Shown here piece after piece: positions 43,192-53,273 of a stretch of 64,000 bases of DNA. The notes under the pieces are model-generated. The model was not told the DNA's origin and did not search any database. It saw only the letters and a list, made by a program, of their open reading frames with translations. The stretch spans positions 496,001 through 560,000 of the forward strand of contig NZ_CAADFC020000028.1 of NCBI RefSeq assembly GCF_900696085.1, written 5' to 3'. Position numbers and translations under genes: made by a program. Every line of letters starts with the position of its first letter. Position 1 is the stretch's first letter. This DNA comes from Bradyrhizobium ivorense. GTDB lineage: Bacteria; Pseudomonadota; Alphaproteobacteria; Rhizobiales; Xanthobacteraceae.

Positions 43192-43246
43192 GTCCGGTGT
43201 TCGGCGAGGCTCTACTGTCTGCGCACAAAGCGAGCGGGAGGCGCCC

Positions 43247-44263
43247 ATGGGCGATGCTGTCGAGCAGGTCATGAACCTTATCTTCGGACGTTGGCGGAGC
43301 CAAATCCTCTATGCCGGCGTAGAGCTTGGCATTTTCGACCACATCCAATCCGATCGTTGGATATCGCCGACAGAGCTGGCGGACACCCTGAGACTCGCCC
43401 CGGACCTCCTGTATCGCCTGATGCGCGCCCAGGCAGCGCTTGGCCTGCTGATTGAAGATCACAAACGAAGCTTCATGTTGAGCGCCACGGGGGCTCTGTT
43501 GCGCGACGACGCCAAACCTTCCCTGAAGCACATGGCGCGGCTTGCCGAGGGTCCGCAACATTACGCCATATGGTCGCATTTGCCGGACGTTGTGCGGGAC
43601 GGGAAGCAGGACGCGTTCGAGCGCGAGTTCGGCTACGGAGCCTTCGAACACGCCCGGCGGGACGCCGATTATGCCAGCCGCTTCAGGATGGGTATGTCGA
43701 GCTATTCGGAAGTGCAGTCGGCTCTCGCGATTGGCGTCCTGCGACAGCGTGCACCAAGTTCAATCTCGACGTTCTGCGATATCGGCGGCGGCCATGGCCA
43801 TCTAACATGCTCGGTCCTGCGTGAATTTCCACACATGTCGGGAGTGGTCTTCGATCTGCCTGATGTGATTGCGGACCGCGGCGAACCATGGGCCGAGAGG
43901 CTCGGGGTCGAGGGTCGCTGCTCCTATGTCGGCGGAGACATGTTTACGGCAGTCCCGAAGGCCGATGCTTACAGCTTAAAGATGATCCTGCATGACTGGT
44001 CGGACAGCGACTGCGTGAGGATACTCTCCAACGTGCGCAAGGCCGCGAAAGTCGGTGCGCGGCTGTACATCATCGAGCATATCGTGCCGGGGCCCGATGC
44101 GGCTCACCTATCCAAGCTGTTCGATATTCACATGATGGTCTGGGGCAAAGGAAGGGAGCGTTCGCAAACCGAATACAACGATCTGCTACGGCTGGCCGGC
44201 TGGACGCCCGGAGAGATAAGCTATCCCGGTAACGGATTAATTGGTGTGCTCGAGGCCACCTGA
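43247..44263 (+). CDS. SAM-dependent O-methyltransferase (acetylserotonin/hydroxyneurosporene type)
   Basis: A 338-residue methyltransferase of the class I, O-methyltransferase family 2. Residues 1-100 form a winged-helix dimerisation domain (LGIFDHIQSDRWISPTELAD...LLYRLMRAQAALGLL). The SAM site is CDIGGGHGHLTCSVL near 183, followed by VVFDLPDVI and GDMFTAVPKADAYSLKMILHDWSD near 235. The last includes the HDW motif where the catalytic histidine lies. It methylates small phenolic or polyketide-like hydroxyls; the substrate is unknown. ATG 43247 follows GGGAGG; the frame is open 19 codons further. It is divergent from the winged-helix hydrolase regulator. Confidence 0.87.
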   Translation: MGDAVEQVMNLIFGRWRSQILYAGVELGIFDHIQSDRWISPTELADTLRLAPDLLYRLMRAQAALGLLIEDHKRSFMLSATGALLRDDAKPSLKHMARLAEGPQHYAIWSHLPDVVRDGKQDAFEREFGYGAFEHARRDADYASRFRMGMSSYSEVQSALAIGVLRQRAPSSISTFCDIGGGHGHLTCSVLREFPHMSGVVFDLPDVIADRGEPWAERLGVEGRCSYVGGDMFTAVPKADAYSLKMILHDWSDSDCVRILSNVRKAAKVGARLYIIEHIVPGPDAAHLSKLFDIHMMVWGKGRERSQTEYNDLLRLAGWTPGEISYPGNGLIGVLEAT

Positions 44264-44470
44264 AATAGCTCTACGCCCGCCGACGATGGCTTGGGTCGTT
44301 AAGTCCGCTATGGGTGACAAGACGATATTGCCGAAGTCAAGTCGCATGTCCGCTTCGCACCCGAAAGCGGACGTCCCAGTTTCATGAGTACCTAGGTCCT
44401 CTCATCCCGGTTCGAATTGCGCCTCTCTCGCGCCAAAGCTTGCTTCGACGCGCGCGTGGCGTCGTCGGCA

Positions 44471-45491
44471 CTAGGTGAGGGCGGCGTCGGCGAAGGCTTC
44501 ACCGGCGATGTCGTCAGCGCGCCAGCATCGCACCGCGTGCCCGTCGGGACGCGTTTCCAGTGACGGCACGGGCGCGCGCTGGCACACCGCTTCGGCATGA
44601 CGGCAGCGTGGCGCGAACGCGCAGCCGTCCGGCGGATTGAGCGGATTCGGCAGCTCGCCCTTCGTCGTCGCGAGCGGGGCGCGGCGCAGCGGATCGGGAA
44701 TCGCGGCAATGAGCGTGCGCGTGTAGGGGTGTGCCGGCCGTTCGAAGATCTCGCGCCAGCCGCCGGTCTCGACAATGCGGCCGAGATACATCACCGCGAC
44801 CCGGTCGCTCATATGCTCGACCACGCCGAGATCATGGCTGATCATGATGTAGGAGAGGCCGAGCGTCTCCTTCAACTCCAGCAGCAGATTGATGATCTGG
44901 GCGCGGATCGAGACGTCGAGCGCGGAGACCGGCTCGTCGCAGATGACGATTTTGGGATTGAGGATCAGCGCGCGGGCGATGCCGATGCGCTGACGCTGGC
45001 CGCCGGAGAATTCATGCGGGTAGCGGCCGGCCTGTTCGGGCCGCAGCCCGACATGCTTGAGCATGGCCTCGAGGCGCCCCTCGATCTCGCTCCTGGCCGT
45101 CACGCCGTGCAGCCGCAGCGGATCCTCGAGCGTGCGGCGAACGGTTTGCCGCGGATTGAGCGAGGCGTAGGGATCCTGGAACACCATCTGGACGATCCGG
45201 GCCAACGCCTTGCGATCGCCCGACTGCTTGCCGCTTACCGGCTGCCCGTCCATCACGATGCGGCCGCGCGTCGGCGTCAGCAGCCCGAGCAGCGACAGCG
45301 CCACGGTCGACTTGCCGCAGCCGGATTCGCCGACTAGGCCAAGGCATTCGCCGCGCTTCAGCTCGAGATCGACGCCGTCGACCGCGCGGAGCAGCCGCTG
45401 GCCGTGACCGAGCAGGCTACCGCCGATCGGGAAATGCACCGCGAGATCCTGGACGCTGAGGATCACATCGTCGCCGGGCCTCATAGCAGCT

Positions 45492-45499
<8 letters not shown>
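44471..45499 (-). CDS. Dipeptide/oligopeptide ABC transporter ATP-binding protein (DppF type)
   Basis: A 342-residue ATPase. Walker A GESGCGKS near residue 58, Q-loop VFQDPYASLNPR, signature FSGGQRQRIGIARAL and Walker B IVICDEP are intact. The C-terminal oligo-DPP extension has the CAFAPRCRHAEAVC cysteine motif. It is the last gene of a five-gene minus-strand operon (substrate-binding protein, two permeases, two ATPases). The start ATG at 45497-45499 overlaps the stop of the DppD-like gene by eight bases. It energises peptide uptake with its DppD partner. The exact peptide or other ligand is unknown. Confidence 0.92.
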
Positions 45500-46468
<969 letters not shown>

Positions 46469-46472
<4 letters not shown>

Positions 46473-47290
46473 GTGCGCCGGCTCCGCGACTGTGGATCGA
46501 GAATGTCACGCAGGCCGTCGCCGAGCAGATTGAGGCCGAGCACGGTGAGGAAGATGGCAAGGCCCGGGAAAACCGACAGCCAGGGCGCCGTGGTGATCTG
46601 GTCGCGCGCCTCCGACAGCATGCTGCCCCAGCTTGGAAAGGGCGGCCGGATGCCGAGGCCGAGGAACGAGAGCGAGGCTTCGGCCAGCACCGCGCTGCCC
46701 ATGCCGAGCGTGCCGATCACGATGATCGGCCCGAGCATGTTCGGCAAAAGCTGCGTGATCATGATGCGCAGATCGCCGTAACCCAGCACCCTAGCCGCCT
46801 GCACATAGCCCTGGCTCTTGAGCGACAGCGTCGAGGCCCGCGCGATCCGGCAGGTGAACGACCAGTTGGTCAGTCCGAGCGCGATCAAGAGGCTGGTCAG
46901 GCCCGGTCCAAGGACCGCCATGATCGCCAGCGCGAAGATCAGCGAGGGGATCGCGAGCATGAGGTTGGTCAGCCCATTGACGATGTCGTCCCACCAGCCG
47001 CCAAAATAGCCCGCGCTCAGGCCCAGTGTCACGCCGATCACGCTGTTGACCAATTGCGAGACAATGCCGACCGTCAGCGAGATGCGCGCGCCGTAGACGA
47101 CGCGGGAGTAGATGTCGCGGCCCTGCGCGTCGGTGCCGAACCACCAGAGCCAGCTCGGCGGTTCCTCCGCATTCATCAAATTGGCGTCCATCACTGGATC
47201 GGTGTGCGCCAGCCACGGCGCGAGCAGGCCGACGACAATCGCCAGCGCAAATAATAATCCGCCGATGATGAGACTGGTTCCGAGCTTCAT
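46469..47290 (-). CDS. Dipeptide ABC transporter permease (DppC type)
   Basis: A 273-residue inner-membrane permease with about six helices. FGTDAQGRDIYSRVVYGARISL near residue 50 is the DppC/OppC N-terminal signature, and the EAA loop appears as YVQAARVLGYGDLRIMITQLLPN near 165. It pairs with the DppB-like permease 67 bases upstream to form the channel. Its stop overlaps the DppD-like ATPase start. Confidence 0.93.
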
Positions 47291-47357
47291 CGTGGCCGCT
47301 CCGCCGCGCCAGGCGGCGCAATCAATCGTACCCGGGCGTGATCAAGCCTACCGACGC

Positions 47358-48290
47358 TCATGCGTATCTGATCCTGGGATCGATCACGCCATAGAGCACG
47401 TCGATCAAGGTGTTGATCGCCAGGAAGAACAGCACCACGACGAGAATGGAGCCCTGAACGGCGGGGATGTCGCGCTGCAGCACGCTGTCGACCAGCAGCG
47501 AGCCGATGCCCGGCCAGGAGAATAGTTTTTCGACGACGACCGCCTGTCCCATCAGCGCGCCGAACTGCAGGCCGACCGTGGTGAGGATGAGGACCAGCGC
47601 GTTGCGCATCACGTGCCACTGCACCACCCGGGTCTCGCTCATGCCCTTCGAGCGCGCGGTCCGCACGAAGTCCGCGGTCATGATCTCGAGCACCGCGGCC
47701 CGCGTCGTCCGCGCCAGCAGCGCCATCGGCGAGACCCCGAGCGAGACGGCTGGCAGGATCAGGTATTTGAGTCCGCCATCGCCATAGCCAAAGCTCGGCA
47801 GCCAGCCGAGCTTCAGCGCAAACACGTACATCAAGAGCAGGCCGAGCCAGAATTTTGCGATCGAGAGGCCCGACACCGCGACGACCATCGAGACGGTGTC
47901 GACGACGCCCCCCGGCCGCAGCGCGGCAATGAAACCGAGCGGGACGCCGATCACGATCGCAAAAACGATGGCGGCGAAGATCAACTGCAGCGTCGGCCAC
48001 ATCCGCTTGGCGATCATGGTGGTGACCGGCTCGCGGGTGCGGAACGAGGTGCCGAAATCGCCTTGGGCGAGGCTTGCAATGTATTTGCCGAAGCGAAGGT
48101 AGACGGGATCGTCGAGGCCGAGCTGCTTTTTCATGCGTTCGACCACCTGCGGGTCGGTCGGACCCCGGCCGTCATCGGCGGTCGATGCGATGCTGCCCGG
48201 AACGACGCTGAACAGCACAAAGATCACCAGCACGACGGCCAGCACGATCGGAACGGTCTGCAGGATGCGACGGATCAGGAAGGAGAGCAT
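47358..48290 (-). CDS. Dipeptide ABC transporter permease (DppB type)
   Basis: A 310-residue inner-membrane permease. The N-terminus FLIRRILQTVPIVLAVVLVIFVLF is the DppB-type first helix; the EAA-type loop FVRTARSKGMSETRVVQWHVMRNAL is near residue 212. GIGSLLVDSVLQRDIPAVQGSIL and a C-terminal DVLYGVIDPRIRY match the family end. It lies 57 bases downstream of the substrate-binding protein gene and is the first permease of the operon. Confidence 0.93.
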   Translation of the reverse strand: MLSFLIRRILQTVPIVLAVVLVIFVLFSVVPGSIASTADDGRGPTDPQVVERMKKQLGLDDPVYLRFGKYIASLAQGDFGTSFRTREPVTTMIAKRMWPTLQLIFAAIVFAIVIGVPLGFIAALRPGGVVDTVSMVVAVSGLSIAKFWLGLLLMYVFALKLGWLPSFGYGDGGLKYLILPAVSLGVSPMALLARTTRAAVLEIMTADFVRTARSKGMSETRVVQWHVMRNALVLILTTVGLQFGALMGQAVVVEKLFSWPGIGSLLVDSVLQRDIPAVQGSILVVVLFFLAINTLIDVLYGVIDPRIRYA

Positions 48291-48347
48291 CGGAACTGTT
48301 CCTCCCTGCCTCGATCGCCCGTGCGATCGAGGCAGGGCGAGAGCCTG

Positions 48348-49937
48348 TCACTTCGCCGGCGAGGTCTCGTCGACCCAGAGGTCTTCGACGTTTTGATGGG
48401 TCAGCTCGGTCGCGTTCAGCTGAATGCCCTTGAGCCAGGGCTGCACCGCCATCACCGCCTTGTTGTAGTTGAAGAACCAGACCGGCGCTTCTTCCTGGAG
48501 CAGCGCATTGGCCTTTTGCAGCAGCTCGATGCGTTTTTCGCCATCGTCAGCCTGCCCGGCCTGATCGAGGAGCTTGTCGAAGTCGGCGTTCTTGAAGTTC
48601 ATGTAGTTGCAGGCCGATTGCGGCGTCGACGAGTGGAAGCATTTCAGCGCCGCCTGGGGATCCGGGCCGGTCGCCTGGGAATAGATGTAGGCCTGGAATT
48701 CGCCCTTGCGGATGACCTCCGCCAGCACCGCGGTCTCGACCTGCTTGACCTTCACCTTGATGCCCACTCTGTCCAGCATCGGGATGATGGCCTCGACGAT
48801 CGGCAGGCCCCAGCTCTCATTCTGGCTGGTGGTCCACTCAAATTCGAAGCCCGTGGGATAGCCGGCGTCCGCGAGCAGCTGCTTCGCCTTGGCCGGATCG
48901 AAGGCGTAGGGCTTCATGGTCTTGTCGTAAGCGGGCGAGGTCAGCGGCAGCCAGCTGGTGGCGCGATAGGCCTTGCCCTTGACCAGCTTGTTGATGATCA
49001 GGTCGGCATCGATCGCATGGTTGATCGCCTGCCGGACCCGCTTGTCGGCGAACGGCTTGAACGAAGGGTTCATCCCCATGTAGCGGGTGAAGACTTCGGC
49101 GACCTCGACGATGCTGCTCTTCAGGGCGGGGTCGGCCTGATAGGCGAGGTACTGCGCGGGTCCGAGCACCGAGGTGTCGATCTCCTTGTTGCGGAAGGCG
49201 ACGTCGCGCGCCGCGGCTTCGGCCATCAGCGACACCACGATCTTGTCGGCGTAGGGCTTGCCGGGTTTGTAAAACTTCTCCCAGCGCTCCAGCACCACGC
49301 GCGAGCCCGGCACGTGCTCGACGAACTTGAACGGTCCGAGGCCGATCGGCTTCTGGATGAAGCTCTCCTTGGCGGCTTCGTCAGCGGGATAGATCGACGT
49401 GATGGCGTTGAAGAAGTAGAAGCCGGGGTCGACCTTCTCGGTCAGCTTCATTTCCAGCGTGAAGTCGTCGATCTTCTTCAGGCCGGAGATTTCCTTGGCC
49501 TGGCCCTTCTCGACTGCGGCGGCGCCCTCGATGACGCGGACGAAGCGCGCGCCGGGATACGCCTTGCTGCCGTCGACGATGCGATTGTAGGTCCAGATGA
49601 TGTCGTCGGCCGTCATCTTGCGGCCATGGTGGAAGTAGACGTCGTCGCGCAGCTTGAAGGTATGAACGAGACCGCCGCCGGAGACGATGTCCTCCTTGGC
49701 AAGCTCCAGCACCGGTTTGCCTTCGGCGGAGTTCCAGATGTAGAGCGACCGGTGCAGCGCCTTGGCGTAGATCTCGTCCTGGGCACGCGGGGAGGTATGA
49801 ATGTCCATGCTGGTGAAGCTTGAACCGTAGGGCGCCGTCATTCTGATGGTGCCGCCCTTGCGCGGGGTCTGCGCCTCCGCCGTAGCGGAAAGTGCAAGCC
49901 CCAAACCAACAGCGATCGCAATCGTCCTGAACATCAT
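48348..49937 (-). CDS. Extracellular peptide-binding protein (SBP_bac_5 family)
   Basis: A 529-residue periplasmic solute-binding protein. A signal peptide (FRTIAIAVGLGLALSATAEA, cleavage about residue 23) is followed by the SBP_bac_5 fold: DDVYFHHGRKMTADDIIWTYNR near 95, MGMNPSFKPFADKRVRQAINHAID near 285, and repeated lobe residues at the end. It captures dipeptides, oligopeptides or similar ligands for the downstream DppBCDF-type transporter. The frame starts at a TTG four codons earlier; ATG at 49935-49937 after GGGGACAGG is more likely, with a second ATG next to it. It is the first gene of the operon. Confidence 0.93.
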   Translation of the reverse strand: MMFRTIAIAVGLGLALSATAEAQTPRKGGTIRMTAPYGSSFTSMDIHTSPRAQDEIYAKALHRSLYIWNSAEGKPVLELAKEDIVSGGGLVHTFKLRDDVYFHHGRKMTADDIIWTYNRIVDGSKAYPGARFVRVIEGAAAVEKGQAKEISGLKKIDDFTLEMKLTEKVDPGFYFFNAITSIYPADEAAKESFIQKPIGLGPFKFVEHVPGSRVVLERWEKFYKPGKPYADKIVVSLMAEAAARDVAFRNKEIDTSVLGPAQYLAYQADPALKSSIVEVAEVFTRYMGMNPSFKPFADKRVRQAINHAIDADLIINKLVKGKAYRATSWLPLTSPAYDKTMKPYAFDPAKAKQLLADAGYPTGFEFEWTTSQNESWGLPIVEAIIPMLDRVGIKVKVKQVETAVLAEVIRKGEFQAYIYSQATGPDPQAALKCFHSSTPQSACNYMNFKNADFDKLLDQAGQADDGEKRIELLQKANALLQEEAPVWFFNYNKAVMAVQPWLKGIQLNATELTHQNVEDLWVDETSPAK

Positions 49938-50242
49938 GCCTGTCCCCAACAGGAGGAGTGATCATTGAGTTGACCACTCGCGGCACGTCGAGCGCAAGAT
50001 GCACGTCGCGGCGATCCGGATCAATATTGTGCCGGGTCAGGTTCGCCGCAATTCATCCAATGGCAGTTGGGCCTCGCCTGCAACTTGCGCGGGCATCCAA
50101 GTAACTGCGATTGAATGGATTTCGGGCGCAGTCCTCAGTTGTCCGCTCATCGCGGCGGAGCCGATCAAACATGCTCGACCTGAGTCCTTTTGACCCGACT
50201 GAGACGTCGAGGTCCGCAATGCTTTCAGCGCCGGACATGGCG
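49938..50242. other. Non-coding gap, 305 bp, upstream of the ABC operon
   Basis: Probably holds the promoter of the peptide transporter operon and the end of the dioxygenase transcript. Small frames here show no recognisable protein features. No obvious terminator or palindrome. Confidence 0.5.
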
Positions 50243-51229
50243 TTAGCGGGTCTTGCCGCGCATCGCATCCCACCACGGACAGGTGCCCGCCATGCGTTCG
50301 TAGTTGCCTTCCATCACCTGAACAGGGGCGCGCCGTGGGCCGATTTCCGGCGCGGCCGAGGGAGCCGCGCCAATATCTTCAAATAGGCCCTTGTGGCCCC
50401 AGAAGCTACCGACACTGGTCATCTCCATCGGCGGCGTCGTGTCGTCGACCTCCTTGCCGCCCCAGCCGCACTCCACGTAGATCTCTGACGGAGTGCGCAT
50501 GTAATACGACGTCATGAGATCATTCGGGTGGCGGCCGAGAGTGGCGACAATTTTCTCCGGGCTACCCTGTAGCAGGTCATACCCCTGACCGACGTCGTCG
50601 AGCAGATAATATTCGACAAGCAGGTGATGCATGCTGCGCACTGGCGCGGCGACGAGAGCCACGCTGTGGTGGCGTGAGTTGACATGCATGAAGTAAGCCT
50701 TCAGCGGGGCAACCATGAAGTCGCTAATGCGAAACCCCAGCAGGTCCTTGTAGAAGGCCAGGGCGACATCGATGTCTGGGAAAGTCAGAAGGGTGTGGCC
50801 CATGCCTAGCGGGCCAGTACGGAAGCCGGAGATCTCGCGGCCAGGCTTAAAGACCGTGTCAGCTACCTGGGCGCCGTGGAAAGCTTCCAAACGATTGCCG
50901 GCTGGATCAGCAAAGGAGATCAACTCCGTCACACAGCGCTGGTCCGCGAGCTCTGCGGGTTCGCGCTTCACGGCGACGCCAGCGGTTTCGAGGCGGGCAG
51001 CGAGTGAGTCGAGAGCCGCGGCATTGGCGACTTCCCAGCCGAAGACCTGAGCGCCCGGCTCAATGGCTCGGTCGATGAACAGGCGCTGTTTGCGGTCGTC
51101 CATACGGAAGGCACGCATCGAGCTGGCGCGGTCCACGGCCTGCATGCCAATGTTTGATGTGGCGAATGCGGCCCAATCATCGAGGTTCGACCCGCCGACG
51201 CCGAGATAACCGAAGGCCTGGATTTCCAT
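50243..51229 (-). CDS. Type I extradiol (catechol) dioxygenase, VOC superfamily (BphC-like)
   Basis: A 328-residue two-domain VOC protein. The catalytic C-terminal domain (about 140-290) keeps the Fe(II) ligands: His145 in GMGHTLL, His201 or 202 in RSMHHLLVEYY, and Glu253 in EIYVECGWG. The N-terminal domain starts with IQAFGYLGVGGSNLDDWAAFA, as in 2,3-dihydroxybiphenyl 1,2-dioxygenases. An active ring-cleaving enzyme for a catecholic compound is therefore expected. ATG 51227-51229 is preceded by GAGGATAC; the frame extends 61 codons upstream into non-coding sequence. No hydroxylase or hydratase of a complete aromatic pathway is adjacent. Confidence 0.88.
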   Translation of the reverse strand: MEIQAFGYLGVGGSNLDDWAAFATSNIGMQAVDRASSMRAFRMDDRKQRLFIDRAIEPGAQVFGWEVANAAALDSLAARLETAGVAVKREPAELADQRCVTELISFADPAGNRLEAFHGAQVADTVFKPGREISGFRTGPLGMGHTLLTFPDIDVALAFYKDLLGFRISDFMVAPLKAYFMHVNSRHHSVALVAAPVRSMHHLLVEYYLLDDVGQGYDLLQGSPEKIVATLGRHPNDLMTSYYMRTPSEIYVECGWGGKEVDDTTPPMEMTSVGSFWGHKGLFEDIGAAPSAAPEIGPRRAPVQVMEGNYERMAGTCPWWDAMRGKTR

Positions 51230-51831
51230 GGTGTATCCTCCCCGGTTGTTTTCTCGACAAGGGTAAGAGGCGGCGAGCGCCGTTGCAATCGTAGTTTTGG
51301 GCGTTCGCTCGCACAGGACCGCTAATATTCCTGTTGTCGCGACAGCCGGAATAGCGAACGTCACAAATTCACGCCGCCAAGTTGGCGGGGCCCAGGCTGT
51401 GTGAGAACCCAACCTCGACGCTGCTTAGGCGTCTGCTGTTGTCGGCGGACAGCATCGACATAGTCAAGGCGCGGTTGCGGAGTCGCCTTCCGGCCGACGC
51501 CCAAGGCCAGATTGCTCGCGCCAACACGATCAAGTGACGAGTCCCGGTTGGCCCCTTGTCCCAATTGTTCGTCGCATTTGACGGTAGGAACCGTGAGCAT
51601 GATGGAGTCCGGATTAGGCCCATCGCGACAAACTCGACCGGCGCGTTGTTGTCGGCAATGAGGGGGAGACCGGACACGGCCTTGACCAAGCCGAAACGAC
51701 GCGACTGACCCATAGCAGACTTCGTGCGCATCGCGTCCAGTTACGGAACCAATATCGCAATTGATAAACTTCGATCTGCTCGGCAAGTCTTTCTTTGGAA
51801 CGAGCCGATAAACCTTCAGGCACGAAAGATT
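51230..51831. other. Long non-coding gap with rhizobial intergenic repeat remnants
   Basis: About 600 bases without a supported gene. Around 51640-51715 the text GTCGGCAATGAGGGGGAGACCGG...CGACTGACCCAT resembles a repeat-derived segment often misread as small proteins in Bradyrhizobium genomes. GC is lower than in the core of the window. Confidence 0.45.
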
Positions 51832-52137
51832 ATGTCCATGTACGTCCTCACCGCGTGTCTGATCGTGATCGTCTTGAGTTTCGAGGTATCGTTTCGTCGA
51901 TCCCGGAATCTATCACGCAACGCTCAGTGGGCTGCCCCGGCCCAGCGGCTCGTAGCGCAGCGGCGGGCACTCTGGCCCGCACTCTGCGCTGCAATTTGTA
52001 CGCTGCTGGTGCTGTTCGGATCTAATCATGTTCAAGACAAGCTTGGTCTCTCCGCAACGACCGATCTCATGATGCTTGGTGCCTCTTTCTCCAGCGGCTG
52101 GTTTCTTGGCGTCACTGCCGGGATGGATTGGGATTGA
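51832..52137 (+). CDS. Small hypothetical membrane protein
   Basis: A 101-residue protein with an N-terminal hydrophobic helix (YVLTACLIVIVLSFEVSF), a charged middle, a second hydrophobic stretch (LWPALCAAICTLLVLFG) and a weaker one before the end (LMMLGASFSSGWFLGV). It looks like a small inner-membrane protein with two or three helices. Start ATG 51832 was chosen because the 36 residues upstream in the same frame look unlike protein; a purine-rich GAAAGA precedes it. Low GC relative to the core genes. No family recognised. Confidence 0.5.
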   Translation: MSMYVLTACLIVIVLSFEVSFRRSRNLSRNAQWAAPAQRLVAQRRALWPALCAAICTLLVLFGSNHVQDKLGLSATTDLMMLGASFSSGWFLGVTAGMDWD

Positions 52138-52264
52138 AGCCGCTTTAGCCCTAGCAGACCTCTTCCGTTCACCGAAAATTCAGCACTCGCCGCGCCAACG
52201 GTTGACGAACATAGATAATACAACCCAAAAGAGGGATGCCTGAAGCGGCAAGCGGACTGGGGAC

Positions 52265-53059
52265 ATGGCTGAGTTTGGACGAAGGCAAGATTACACGACC
52301 AGCATCTCCTCCGGCGCAGAAACTTCCGACTGGACGAAGTGGGTTGTCCGCTTGGTCGTTGCGATTGCGCTGATCGCAGGCTCCTTCCTGAGCTACAAGA
52401 TGCTTTATCAACCTGTCGACCCGCTGCTGAAGCACGAGCCCTTTGAGGAGAAGTTGCAAAGGCGTGCCTCTGTTGAGGAGCTGCGGCAAAATTATCCGTC
52501 TCTCGACACGACGACGATTCCGATCGCTTTTGGCGACAAGATCTACAAGATTCCGCGCAACTATTTGGTGGATCTGAATCGATCAAGTGGTGATCCAAAA
52601 GAGACTAGGTTCGAGATTTACGTTCTGCTTCCCAATCTGGAGCCCAGGACCGCGAATAACGCCGATAGATTCGTAAAGAGCCCGTTCGACGGCGGATACG
52701 GAGATCAGGTAGTTGCGACGATCCGCGGTGGGCAGGAGGAATTGAACTGGTCCGAACGGAGGCTTCTATGGAATCGTTGGTGCGAGGAGAAAGGCTCGGG
52801 CGCTTTTCGTACGGTCGAGTCCGGATACCAATTATGTGAGGCGGCCAATTCTGATCTGTACCTAAAGGATACGCCTGAAGGCCCTTTGATTTTCGTTTGC
52901 AGAAAGGTCACGGACAAGAGATCTGACTGCACGATAGCGGATCGGACCGGAGCCCAATGGGGCGTTCTCACATTGGATTTCAATCGCAAGTACGTCTACC
53001 AGGCCGACGAGATCAGAAAGCGGTTTCGGTCACTCCTGGATTCCTTTGCCGAAGAGTAG
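52265..53059 (+). CDS. Hypothetical single-pass membrane protein
   Basis: A 264-residue protein. One helix at about residues 26-45 (WVVRLVVAIALIAGSFLSY) is followed by a ~215-residue soluble domain, probably facing the periplasm. The domain has EELRQNYPSLDTTTIPIAFGDKIYKIPRNYLVDL, and four cysteines (near 172, 192, 212 and 223) that could form two disulfides. The GC content is clearly below that of neighbours, suggesting horizontal acquisition. No family recognised. It follows the small membrane protein gene by 127 bases in the same direction, so the two may belong together. Confidence 0.7.
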   Translation: MAEFGRRQDYTTSISSGAETSDWTKWVVRLVVAIALIAGSFLSYKMLYQPVDPLLKHEPFEEKLQRRASVEELRQNYPSLDTTTIPIAFGDKIYKIPRNYLVDLNRSSGDPKETRFEIYVLLPNLEPRTANNADRFVKSPFDGGYGDQVVATIRGGQEELNWSERRLLWNRWCEEKGSGAFRTVESGYQLCEAANSDLYLKDTPEGPLIFVCRKVTDKRSDCTIADRTGAQWGVLTLDFNRKYVYQADEIRKRFRSLLDSFAEE

Positions 53060-53273
53060 GCTGGGTCATCCCTTATCCTGTGATCTTAGCTGATCGGCGA
53101 CTTCTGCTATTGGCCCTTGGCGACCAAATCCGCCCGTCGCCTGCATGTCAGCTCTCAGGGGGTAGACCGGACCGAATAGAGATTGGGCAAAACCGACGCG
53201 ATTGACCCCTGAGCGGTCATGGCGGGTCGCGGATCGATCGCCCTGTGGTTCCGTTCCGCAAGTAAAGCGTTGG

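Noticed and set aside
47613..49823. Plus-strand open frame opposite the peptide permease and binding-protein genes
   Set aside because: Shadow of the ABC operon; no motif in the translation.
51369..51731. Possible 120-residue minus-strand protein
   Set aside because: The translation (starting MRTKSAMGQSRRFGL) has the wording of a common intergenic repeat read as protein.
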